Assembly: GCA_001600095.1 (NCBI GenBank)
Contig: BCIX01000001.1
Location: 6,907,198-6,971,197 of the forward strand
Length of the DNA: 64,000 nucleotides
From: Bullera alba
Taxonomy: Eukaryota > Basidiomycota > Tremellomycetes > Tremellales > Bulleraceae
Direction: 5' to 3'
Shown here: piece by piece, positions 12,127 through 23,167 of the stretch
Numbering within the stretch: the stretch's first letter is position 1
Layout: every line of letters starts with the position of its first letter
Position numbers and translations under genes: made by a program
Notes under the pieces: model-generated
Seen by the model: only the letters and a program-made list of their open reading frames with translations
Databases searched by the model: none
Told to the model about the DNA's origin: nothing

Positions 12127-15100
12127 CTAGGCAAGCAAGTTGATGGATTTGTGCAGTATTTGGACATTTTGGATCGTCTCCCTTGTGTCGAGGGATGATG
12201 TTGAGAGATTCGATAACAGGTGTCGTGTTCGCTTCGCCAACGCCTCGGCGTTCTTCTTCGCCGTTTCGACTTTGAGCTGATCCGCACGGAGTTGCGCATT
12301 CTCCAATACGGTCTTGGGCAGTCCAGCGAGCCTGAGACCGCGATCAGCTGTCGAGCCTTGTGACCGGCCAGTTGAGGACTCACCTTGCACACCATACTCC
12401 GAAAGAAGCTTCGGCAAGACCTCGAGTGAGCTTGTACAGGAATGTTATCTCCTTGCTGCCGTCTGCGGCGAGTCAGCTGTCAGATGGCCTCGTAGCAGTA
12501 CAGCAGACCTGGCTTACCTGGCATCGACACCTCATCGAAGCTCATGTGCCAATTACTGATCTGCTTAGGATACTATATGAACGTCAGCTTGTTGGCGCTT
12601 GACTTGCAAGCCACGGCTACTGACCTCCTTTGCCAGCTCCTCGGCAACCATCGGATAGTGCGTGACGAACAGCGTGTTCGCGCCGGAACGCGCAACGTGG
12701 GCCAGCGTGGCGTATGCTATGGCCACTCCATCATACGTGCTACTAGGGTCAGTACGCCATCTGGAGCTGCGACAATAGTCAACTGACCTGGTGCCCCGGC
12801 CGAGTCTGGGAGATTGGGTCAGTGCAGATTCCGCACATATCAACGCCCACTCACTCGTCCAGGATCACGAGCGTTCTCGGGGTGAGAGTACACAGGATAT
12901 CACTCGTCTCTGACAACTCCACCATGAAAGTGGATTTTCCTCGACCGATATCATCAGACGCTTGGTGTTTGATCAGCGCGGCTCCTTCTTCCATTGATGG
13001 TATACCCACCTCCCATTCGCCTGAGAGACACATCATCAGCAGTCCGTCCGACAGTGCTTCGCCCATGACTCACGTCTGTACAGCATCATGAATGCCGAGC
13101 TTGACTGAAGCAGCGGGAACGAAAGACCCAATTTGTGCCATGCAAACGATAAGCGCCTATACGTCGTACGTCAAGGTTGTTCAAGCCGCAGGCAATGTAA
13201 CCTACCGTTGCTCTAACACAGGAGCTTTTGCCTGAAAACTGAATCAGCTGCTTGCTGCAAATGCGACGGGTGTCAGCTTGACTTACCCGCCATGTTCGGC
13301 CCTGTGATAACTTTGGAGGACCCATCGGATTCTGAGAAATCGATATCAAAAGGGACGTACGCCTCGTCTCGCTGCATCTCCACCTAATATATCATCAGCG
13401 TGATTTCTATACCATTCCCGGGCTGGACTCACCATCGGATGCCTCCCACTGCGAATATGCAACGACGGCTCGGCGACGAATTGGGGCTTACAGTACCCGC
13501 TCGCTGCGGCCACTTGGGCGAAACTCATCAGACAGTCAATCACGGCGATTTGGCGAGCGACAACCAGCAAATCGTGCTTCTCTGAGATGTCGGCTTGAAA
13601 GTCTTGTAGTGCTCTCTTGGCCGCAGCGGCGAGTGTCTCCTTGAATTGCTCCCTCTCCTTGGTGCTAGAGAAGTGTGAGTCTCGAGCTCTGAGCAATCGG
13701 GACACCGACTTACATCTTCAAGATTTCAGGGGTGTGGTATCGGCTCGCACTCTTGGTCCTATTAGGCAGGTCAGATTCACTCTAGAATCGACTGTTCGTC
13801 TGAATGACCAGCTCACGAGTTGATCTTCACCCATTTGGGAGGTACAAGCTTCGCATCTCTCACTGGAACCTCAACGAGGAACTGAGCAGTCGTTAGTCTT
13901 GCTACTACAAGCCCCGACAATGGGAAATTTCGTAGCACTAACCTCGATGCCCGCAACTGTAATGTATTGCAGAGTGGGCCTCTTTAGCAGCTTTTTGACT
14001 TCCTTGAGGTGTTGATCCAATTCGCTGTCGCACACAGCTATGCACTGCGAAATTTAGCTGGACAGCTTGAAGCTCGCAGTCCCACTTACATCGCTGGCAT
14101 CCTGCAAGTCGGGATACTTATCGAGATCTGACCAGAGATTCGCCTCGTCGTTCTCCCTAGCCTGCTTCAGATTGATCGCAGCCAGGAATTCCTGGACGGT
14201 CTCTCGGATCGTCGGCAGGGCCTTGTGTATGCTGTTGAGGAGTGTTGACTTGAACACATCGTTTTCGGTAGGCTTGAACTCGCATCCTATTCTGTTGAGA
14301 CCGACAAGTATGGTAGCTATCTCCGTAGGCGTGGCCTAGGTCGTTTCAGCTCATCCCTCGAGATGTAGGTGCACAGTGTGGTGCGTACCTTTCCATACTG
14401 GATCCGAGTCAGTCCTCGGACGAGATCGGGCATGTTGACGAGCAAGCTGCGCATCTTCTCCAAATGATAACTCTTGTTATTCATGATCTCCTCGATCGCA
14501 TCGACCCGGGCTTGTAAAGCACTACCACGGCTCAGCATTGTCTTGGACATCGATAGACAGTTGACTCACACGACGTCGAGAAGAGGACGTCCGATCCATT
14601 CCCGCATCAGTCGACGACCCATCTTCGTCTTGGTATGGTCAAGCACTGGCGTCAGGTCAGCTCTACAGGTCTCGTACTAGCGCGCGCACGACGTACACCA
14701 AAGCAAGCTCCCGTAGACTCCCCCATCCGTTTGGTTTCGGTAAATCTCCCTGTCCTCGATTCAGCAAAGCGTCCCAATCCCAGGACAACTTGTCTTCGTA
14801 CAGGTTGTTCAAGGTATTACTCGACAAAAGCATGTGTGCTCGATTGATGAACTGAGAATTGGGGTTAGAATATTGGCGCTAAGGTACATTGTAACTTACT
14901 TTGGTGAATGATGATCTGTGACGAAACGCGTTCTGCAGCCCAAAGCCTATAAAAGATCAGCACGCTCCGTGTCACCGCTGTCAGCAAGAACTTACTCTTC
15001 ATATACTTCACAGCGATAGCCAGAGCGATCATAACCTGTTTGGGAAAGTCTACAAGCGCAAGGACTGCCTCCTCCGCTGACCATTATCAGCCTGGAGGAT

Positions 15101-17274
15101 TCTGTCTACACTCACAAGGCAAGCCGGCTGCAAGACCGATCGGATCAAGGGCTTCGGAGCTCTTGAGATCATTGCTGTCGAGCACTGCAGGATCGGCGTC
15201 TGGCACCAAGTTGACGTTGCCACCTTCCAACTCATCTTCGCCGTCGATCTCGATGGGGTCGTCCTTGTTCGAGGTGGAACCGTTTTTGCTGAATTTCTTG
15301 CTCTTGGGAGTGTAAAATTCAGACAAGTAGTCAAAAGCAGCGTGATACGTGTCGATCTTGTCGATTCTCTCTACACGAACGGAGGTGCTCGAGTTGTTCC
15401 TGCCGTTTTGCATCAGTGTGACACGACTCATCGATCGATTGGACCGACCTTGTCGCCCCGGTGAAATGATTGATGACTTTCTCGGTCGCTTTGCTCAGGC
15501 CTTTTGCTGGTAGGAGCAGTTCGGCGGGTTGCAGATGCGTCAATCTCGTTTCCAGCTCTGTACGGACTTGCGAGTCTGGAAGAAATGTTAGATCGCGGAA
15601 ACTAAGCTGGGCTCACCCTCAAATTCGTCCCAGACGACATCGCCAGTAGTAGGTATAACACTGACAATGCCGATCTTGACCCTGTCGTCAGACGACATAC
15701 CGCCCAGACCCATCTCGACTATAGCAGCGAGGGCGTTGGTGGGTGGCGGAGCGGACCCTGGTAGGATAGGATCATCCGTCAAGTTCGACGACGAAGGCAG
15801 CGAAGGGTCTTCGACATATCTGAGAACCAGTCAGTAATGCTATGACAGCCAGACTTACGTTGCTGCTGTGAAGAGGTGCGTCAATTCTCTGGTGAAAGGC
15901 GCATTCCTATTCTCGCCGACTTTCTTCAGAGCCGCTGTCTCCATCTGCGAGATGACGCCGACTTTGTATCCAAGCGAGATAAGCCTGTTATGGTCAGCTG
16001 AGACGCAAGCCATCCCTGTGCGACACTCACTTCTTGACATGGATATTCAATCGATGCGTGGGTATGGATGCCGAGTAGAAGTTTCGATTTGGAAAGCTAC
16101 ACATGTCAGAATACAAGGCTCAATCAACTATGCAACTTACGCTACAATGCCCAGCTCTCGAGCAGCCGCCTTAAGTTTCTGTTAGCGATATTGCGCCGCC
16201 CATCAGCCTTTTCGGCCCCACCTTCGCATCGTCACCATGGAACCTGATGCGCTAGGTCAGCGAAGAGTTTCCATTTTGCAGCAGTATTGAGCGTACTTAT
16301 ATTTGTAGCCGACTTGAGTAAATGTCAGCTACGCCCGCCCACGGAGATACCGTTCAGCTCACCTTCCATGAGCAGGAGGACATCGGGATGTATCTTTTTA
16401 ATCTCGATGTACTGCTTTTCCAAGGGCGTGTATGCTTGACCACTTGGCCCAATTTCCTCCTCCTTCTTCTTCCCTTTGGCGCCCGCTGTCTTGGTCTTCC
16501 CCGTCCCTTTCACAGCAAACTTTGCGGCAAGCTTATTGCCCACTGCCTGAGCTTGCTTTTTGTTCTTCTCCTCATCTGAATCGAGCAAAATTGCCGCTTC
16601 GCCGTCATGCCCGTCGTCATCTCCATCCACTCCTTCTTCGCCTCCATTGGCTATACGCCTAGCTTCCGCTACGGCTGCCTCATCCAGCGCCAGAGATCTC
16701 CTGCGGGGTATCAGGCCCCCCGGAGCATTTAACCTCCTCTCCCAGGCGTCATGCCTCTTTTGCTGCTCGGCGGTCCTCTGACGAGCCTGCGATGATGTCG
16801 GTTCGATGGAGGCGCTGGGTGCTGAGAGGGTATAGTTGGGAAAAGCAGATCCGGACGTGGAGTATGGATTGAAGGACTGATAAGGAAGCGCAAACGAAGA
16901 TAACGGGACATTTGACGTTACAGGGGCGGTGAGACGTTGTCGAGATGGTCCTGCGATGTTGTTACTCGTTGGCTGAGCTGGTTTCGGGGTTGATTTGCTC
17001 GGGAAGTATCCAGAGCTTCTCTGGGTCGTCGGAATGCCCGTATCATGGCTAGGCGTAGTCTTGAACCTCTTCGGAGGCGGAGGTGATACTGTCAGATCTA
17101 CAACAGCGCTCTGGTCGGCGTGATCTTTGCCGATCTTTGAGGGCGATGAAAGAGGCGGTGACTTGCGCTTGAAGAACGATGATATGGCCGGTCTAGCTGA
17201 ATCAGTGCTGTGCACAAAGTTGTATGCTCTGAAGCTCACTGTGACTTGATGTCACCACTTGCCACTGGAGCCAT
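12127..17274 (-). CDS. MSH3: MSH3, DNA mismatch-repair ATPase (MutS homologue)
   Basis: Partner of Msh2 in MutS-beta, which binds insertion/deletion loops in the nucleus. The clearest markers are the N-terminal mismatch-binding segment [20 protein letters not shown] (about 16330-16440), then [27 protein letters not shown] sequence near 15900-16000, the Walker A segment [14 protein letters not shown], Walker B with TLVILDELGRGTS (about 12800-12880), and [12 protein letters not shown] near 12630-12690. A 50-odd-nt intron splits the Walker A Gly codon (about 13230-13290). The N-terminus has SSFFKRK, resembling a PCNA-binding box, but the usual leading Gln is Arg. The only usable ATG is at 17274..17272. 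Two splice choices give [13 protein letters not shown] or [19 protein letters not shown]. The C-terminus contains [12 protein letters not shown] and stops at 12129..12127. There are at least twenty small introns and about 1,200 residues. Confidence 0.92.
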
Positions 17275-17665
17275 CGCTGTCTTGCTCGATGTTGGCTTGG
17301 CCAGAGTGCTGAACAAGTGCTGAACGACTGACCTTCGAAACCATGTCGAGGTTGAACATGTCAAGTGGAGGTTGTTCAACACGCTGTACGCGGGGTGACG
17401 CGACTTGAAATTGCCACGTCAGGCTGACTGCACGGTGTGTTTCAGATTTGGGCTTAACAGACGAGCGGCGACTGCGCTTTTAGACCGGCCAGGGCCTCCG
17501 TTGACACTGCTGGATGACGTATGACGAGGCGAGGCGAAACACCTATAAGCCAAACACCTTTCGCAAACTCTTCCCTTCCAACTCACTCACATCTGATCAC
17601 AGATAACTAGCAGCACTAGCACCAACACTTCTTACACCACCACACCCGTAACAACCACCGTCACA
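17275..17665. promoter_or_regulatory. Divergent promoter region, MSH3 and PMP3
   Basis: These 391 bp lie between two outward-facing genes. A TATA-like CCTATAAG occurs at about 17543-17550, roughly 120 bp before the PMP3 ATG. It is followed by a C/A-rich leader (ACCACCACACCC near 17636-17650), typical of strongly expressed fungal genes. No coding frame is visible. Confidence 0.5.
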
Positions 17666-18215
17666 ATGGCTTTCAGTGAGTCGCAGAACCGGGCTGACTC
17701 AAGGCGGAAAAGACGAGGATGGGAAAGAACGTTTACTGACAACAGCACAGCTTGCAGCGACATCCTTAAGATCATCCTTGCCATCTTCCTACCAGTGAGT
17801 CATGTCCATTCCCGACCTTCAAATATCCTGCTTGAGCTGGAGACCCCTTTGAACGAAAGTTCCTATCTATATGGTTTCCATTCAATCTTAAGCAAGATCT
17901 GCGACTGACTCTCCCGTAGCCCGTTGGTGTCTTCCTCGAGCGAGGATGTAACGCCGACTTCCTGAGTGAGTATACGCAGAGTGCTGAGAGAGCATGTCCG
18001 CAATAGTTGCTGACCGCTCGACCAGTCAACATCCTGTTGACCATCCTCGGTTACATTCCTGGGTAAGTCTTGTGGATCTCGTTACGAAAGGCTTGGCTGA
18101 CCGCATTCCGCAGTATCATCCACGCCTTGTACATCATTCGTACGTACTCAGCCACCATAACTTCGACCTCCTGTTGATCGAATACATACTGATCTTCCTC
18201 ACAGTGAAGTATTAA
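17666..18215 (+). CDS. PMP3: PMP3 family plasma-membrane proteolipid
   Basis: Small hydrophobic membrane protein that affects membrane potential and salt tolerance. Five tiny exons are joined by four short introns. Exon 1 is only 10 nt (17666-17675); the later junctions fall near 17753, 17793/17920, 17963/18026 and 18061/18114. The spliced protein is about 57 residues: MAFTCSDILKIILAIFLPP, then GVFLERGCNADFLINILLTI, then LGYIPGIIHALYIILKY, ending with a stop at 18213-18215. The motif GVFLERGC plus two transmembrane helices identifies the family unambiguously. It is divergent from MSH3. Confidence 0.95.
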
Positions 18216-18921
18216 GGAGTCGCGCGGTTCATGTCCGATAAAGCCGTGCTGCGGAATGGGTGCGTCTTGGTTGACACAAGTGCAGCATGGGTTGAGAGAC
18301 TGACCCTGTCTGCAGAACATATACCCTGAAGACGACAGCGAGCTCGATTATAACCTTCATAATATGAGATACAGTAGGAGAAGCTGGGGAGAGTAGCATG
18401 CAGCTGTTGTCAGTCACTGGAATGCGTCGTGGTCGCGTACGAGCTCGTAGCAGGCGAAATCTCCATGGCTTGGTTTAGATAGTTGGCCGCTGGTACTGCG
18501 ACCGAAGTCCACCAGATAACCAGATTATCAACTTCGGCAACCGAAGGCCGATGCTGACTAGCGCTGACTACCGACTACTGTTTCCCGATAGGCATACTCG
18601 TATCAGAGTTCAACCAACGCATGTATACCGAACAAGCTTCTCAGCTTGACCCAGAGCCTGGGAGTTTCAGCCGCTCAGCGGTCAGCCTGTCTACCTTACT
18701 CTATCAAACGCTGTATCAGACGAAGACATTGTGAGCCTCGGGCCTCGGCTTGGACCGCCCTCAGCCAGGCGCCAGTCCATGGACGCGTTTGCCTTTGACA
18801 ACCGGTAATTTCGGTCCACCTTTCCTACACTTTGGTCATGTCCATCAACGACGCCTCATTTTCCTACGCATTGAGGCGATTGAGCATTTCAGAATCCAGA
18901 GGTCCATAAATCTTTGCCAAC
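18216..18921. other. Intergenic, no supported gene
   Basis: This stretch runs from the PMP3 stop to the next supported start. It has short open frames only. A possible ATG frame near 18840 (MSINDASFSYALRRLSISES) ends quickly and has no family resemblance. It probably holds the PMP3 3' UTR and the upstream region of the following gene. Confidence 0.5.
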
Positions 18922-20356
18922 ATGCACACCGGGCCGCATAACTACAATGCGTTCTGCGTGAGTAACTTACTTCGACCGTTCCTGATCGGTTACTGACATC
19001 GGATCAGTCTTACATTGTCGTCGATGGCAACATTCTGGGTGTGTTCTAATTCCAATCCAATCACTGTGGACAAGACTGATTGATATGCCAACAGTGGAGC
19101 AGTCAGCAGATGCCCAGGTGGAAGATGATCCACCAACCCCGTCACAGCACTGCTACATCATAGCAAAACCGAACCAGGTGGGTAGATGGACTTTCCTCAC
19201 AGAGTTGTCTGACACCAATCTGATACATGCATTGCAGGCATTCGGAATCCACTTCAAGTCCCACAATCATCACGACAAGATGGACCACATGGTCGTCTGC
19301 AGAGTCGACGGAACGGAAATCGCTCGGGTCATAATCAAAATGGCCAGTCATGTTCCCAATATTGTGGACAGCATGGTTATCGGCGAGACAGACGCAGATG
19401 GAGTAACGGTCACGAGTGCCCAAAGCCTCGTATTCTCCGCACTGGTGAATGATCGCGATGGAATGTAGTTGATTGAGACCCTGCTGAAGTCTTTGTGATA
19501 GGACGAGGCGTCCAAGGTCCATGGTGTAGCCAATGCCGTATCGACGGAAGCTGGAAAGATTGTGCTCGAGGTGTATCGCGGATCGATGCAGGCGTCAGCG
19601 CCGACTAAGCCTCGACCTGTGGAGTACAAGTGTCCCAAGTTCGGGTGAGGGAAAAAGCCGACAGTGAGTGATTCACCTCGAGCGGGTATATCCTTGGGAG
19701 TGAGAGTATACTGACTCTTGCAGGAGCCTCTGTGTATTATGTGAGCTGCTCAAATTGCACTGATCTCCGCCGAGGCAGCTCTGAAGTTCTTCCAGACCGG
19801 CACCTAGAGAGAGCGCAAGCTCTGAAGCACCGGTCACCAGGGCTTCTTTCATACCTCGACCGAAAGACAAAGGCAAGCCATGGTTTACTCACGTGTTTGA
19901 GGTCAGTCCACCTCCAGCATCAGCTGCGTTTCTGGTCACTGACATGCTCAGTATCGCACTTTTGGGGACCTTGAAAGCGAGGACTTGATCACGAATTGTA
20001 AGGAAACACTCAGACGAAGAAGCGAAGACTGAATGTCCTTTAGACGCCGAACCCCAGCCTATCGCTCCCAAAGCGGCTGTCAGAGCTCGAGCTGCTCGAG
20101 TCGGCGCCGTCAGTGCGACTTTCAACTCCAACCCCGCGGCACTGGAAACCCGCATGGCCCGTATGGAGGTTAGTGCCGCTTGTCACCGACGTTTGGATGT
20201 CGGATTTACTGACGCTATGCTCAGCAAACGTTGCAAACGTTGCAAACCTTCTTCGGAGGCCGAGGCACTCGGAACACGCCGTTCGAACCGATATCTGAAG
20301 CAGGAAGCCCTTTCGCCTCATCCCGGGGGATGCCGAAGACGGAGAGGATTGACTGA
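18922..20356 (+). CDS. Uncharacterised protein, DUF7918-like beta domain
   Basis: Splicing gives MHTGPHNYNAFC, then SYIVVDGNIL, then SQHCYIIAKPNQ, AFGIHFKSHNHHDKMDHMV, GTEIARVIIKMASHVPNIVD and GKIVLEVYRGSMQASAPTKP. This pattern (a 'beta-sandwich' start, CYI, FGIHFK, a lone IVLEVYRG strand followed by a Pro-rich linker) resembles the DUF7918 proteins common in basidiomycetes. I assign it by memory of the pattern only. The 3' part is also coding: FTHVFEYRTFGDLESEDLI, an Ala/Arg-rich linker, a Leu/Gln heptad-like LQTLQTFFGG, and a stop at 20354-20356. Between about 19640 and 19850 no set of consensus splice sites keeps one frame: the exon ending CPKFG meets TGA. This could be a missed exon, a sequencing indel or a decayed gene. 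Confidence 0.5.
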
Positions 20357-20489
20357 TCTCACCTCGGAGTCGGCTGCTGCCACAGGCTACCTGCCCCTGA
20401 TGAGGGCCTTGCGACGCAATAAAGACTTCCGTAGCCATCTGCACGTAGCGCAGACCTTACTAGTGTGCCTCTTCTGGAGATGTCGAGCG

Positions 20490-20517
20490 GCTCTATCCTC
20501 GAAGCTCTATCCTCGAA
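20490..20517. repeat. 14-bp tandem duplication
   Basis: GCTCTATCCTCGAA is present twice back to back (20490-20503 and 20504-20517), just downstream of the preceding stop codon, in the presumed 3' UTR. Confidence 0.9.
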
Positions 20518-20612
20518 AGGGTCTTTCGAAGACCTAACATATGTCATATCAGGATAGAGAGCATATAGTATAGCATATTATAATCGTCATGTGACTGGCA
20601 GCTCTGGCTTAT

Positions 20613-21492
20613 TCACGGCTTGTAGATCGGCTCGTTGGGGTCCTGGGGAACACCGACACTTGCTCGCGGGGCGCTACCTTCTGGGTCTCTGAATGGGTCG
20701 AAGGTGTGGTCGTGCTGGCTGAGTGGGGTGGTCATCGCGGCCTTGAGCTAGAGGCGACTCAGCCTACATTCCAGTATACAGCAGTGGACGGGCTCACAGT
20801 TGTGGTGTTTCGTCTCTTGATCTGGAATGCAATGACAAGCATGTAGATAACGCTGATAGTCACGGTGATCAGGCCGATCCAGAGGAAGGCAAGCTCTGCT
20901 TTCAACTCCCTGCAAGCCTCCTTGAAAATCTTCTTGACGACATCTAAAGTTGGGCCTTGTGAGCGATAATGATGTATGTAAGAGGGACCTGCTCACCTAT
21001 AGCTGCTGGGTCGAATCCGTTGAAGACTGGATCCCTGAAGATGTCATTGAGGTTGCGGCAGACGGATCGGTCCTCGCTGGTGAGCTTTGTGACGTCGATC
21101 GTGGTGGCTGGGGTCGCACAAGTTAGTAAAGAGTTCGACTGATTGAGATGGGAAGGATTCTCACCGAGCCAGAATATCCACTGCAGAGCACTGATACCGA
21201 GCTCAGTTGCGACGTAGGAGACGGCTTTCTTGGGTGCAGCGTATCGTGCGATGATCATGACCACCTGGGCGAGGATGGTGAACGCGCCTACAAAGGCGGC
21301 AAAGGTGTAAGTCGAGGTCTTGACCCCGAGCGTTCTGGTCTGAGTGTGCTGTCAGTCTCAGGCCGCTGGGAGGCTTGGTCAAGTACTCACGCTGTGCTCG
21401 ACATGGGCTGAGATACCCAGTACGACACCACCGCAGATAATTGCCAGTGCGCCCAGAAGGGTCTGCACGAGTCGAGCGTCGAACCTAGCCAT
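20613..21492 (-). CDS. Four-helix MARVEL-like membrane protein
   Basis: Starts at 21492 as MARFDARLVQTLLGALAIIC. Five exons follow and close cleanly. Helix 1 is LLGALAIICGGVVLGIS. Helix 2 is YTFAAFVGAFTILAQVVMII. A third hydrophobic stretch surrounds GISALQWIFWLA. An extracytoplasmic or luminal loop follows with Cys and charged residues (TKLTSEDRSVCRNLNDIF). Helix 4 is LAFLWIGLITVTISVIYMLV. The cytosolic tail is hydrophilic and Pro-rich, ending PNEPIYKP with a stop at 20615..20613. The four-helix layout with the large loop between helices 3 and 4 matches fungal MARVEL-domain proteins of the plasma membrane or eisosome type. The specific function is unknown. The protein is about 225 residues. 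Confidence 0.75.
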
Positions 21493-23167
21493 GTTGATGA
21501 AGTGAGTAAGTGATAGCAGATGAGAAGCCTGTGGGAATCGGGAAGTGGAGTGAGGGATACCCCGCTCCATATATGGATCCCATCTCTACTGCTGAGCTGT
21601 GCTGATCTACATCCCGCACCTCCTCATCACCGCGGCATCGGTATCGTCGGTACCGAATCGGCTTGGTGTCTCCGCCATAGCGCCGTGATGACCTCCCGCG
21701 TACCCTCGTGGGGCTCATGCCGTCGAGCTCCAGGAGATTGTGTTGCGGCAAGGCGTCACGACTCACGAGGTCATCCGTCCAGAGAGGTCCAGAGAGGTCG
21801 TGAGTTTCCTGAGGACTGACACTGGACTGACAGGACACTGCCGCTCCACAATCCCGTAGAGGCAGCTGGGCACTGCAGGAAAGTGCCAATCAACGTTCCC
21901 AAGGTTCCGTTAGGCTGTCTCAGTGATCTCTCGCACGTCATTTCCAGGTCAGAAATAGCGGTCAGATGATAGTCTGCTCTAGTCTGCTAGTTGTGGCCCA
22001 GCTCAGCTTAGCCTAGCTTGGCCTGTCCTCCAATAGGCTGCGATGCTACTTACTATAGTACTTCCTCTTACTTACTCCGTCTCGCAATGTCTGAATAGGT
22101 CTGAATGTCCTGATGCTGTTCCTTGGCCGGCAAGGATCCGCAAAGATCCGCAAGCCGAAAGCCAGAGATAAGCGCCGGATTGCGCCAAGTATGCTTGAAG
22201 AGCTGCCGTCCCTGATTTGCTTGCTCTCTCTTCGGCCGCTTCACAGCGATCCCCCAGGATCCCCCTCGATCTCCCTCGATGCCCTATCATGAGCTGTCGT
22301 CTGATGTCGTAAGGATGACAACGGGCATGTCGTAACGATAACTGAAATAGACTACGAGATCAGTTTTGAGCTCACCCTAGCTCACCCTCCACGAGGGAGC
22401 CACGAGGGGCGTCGGTGAGGTCGGGGAGGATGAGGGAGGATGGTCATTGCGACAGCGGCGCGCATCGCTTTCGGCCGTTACACTCTGTTCCACTCGAGCC
22501 GATTTGGACCATTCGAGGGAGGCCCGGAGGTGGATATCAGCGGGTATCGCATCTTGGGGAAGCGGACATGCGAGCACTTGACACGCTCAACTCTGCGATC
22601 TGCTCAGCGAAGTTTCGACAAAGGTCAGCCTCTTCTCGGTGGGCTGGCTGAGACTGGGCTAGGCGGTACCGTTGTGCGAATGAACTTGATCGCGGTGTCA
22701 CCTAACCAGCTGCTACGAGCTCGACCGTCCGACACGTTTGGCTTCTACTCGCTCTCTCGGTGTTGACCTGTAGGCTGTAACGATCCCACTGCTGGCATGG
22801 TCGCCTGGCCATGTTCGAAGAAGGACGAGGAGCGAATCACTGAGTGGGTCCTCGGCACAATACAGTACAATATATGTGGTCTGTGGATGTGGGAGCACCG
22901 TGCCTACGTGCCTGAAACATGATCGTCGTGTCATCCAGCTGTCGATAACCACTCATGACACGCAGATACAACGCATCGATGTCTATCCAGCACACCTCGA
23001 CCGGGACTTCCAAGAAACCAACGCGCAGAGCAGGGGGCTCACAAGTAGCCTTGCCGACTCGCTCAGTACACCACAGCGACTCACTGCACGACATCTCGCC
23101 CTTGGGTCAGCAGATAAAGGCCATCGACCAAAAACATTGGATCCCCTAATCCATCAGCTCTCTGAGT
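21493..23167. other. 1.7-kb gene-poor stretch
   Basis: No frame here shows a recognisable domain or a consistent intron chain on either strand. The longest plus-strand open frame (about 22440-22766) has no family resemblance. The stretch is rich in short imperfect direct repeats, for example GATCCGCAA at about 22134-22152, CTCGATCTCCCTCGAT near 22266-22280, and AGCTCACCCT at about 22370-22389. The right end must contain the promoter of the F-box gene, and the left end that of the MARVEL-like gene (CCATATATGG at about 21568). Confidence 0.45.
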
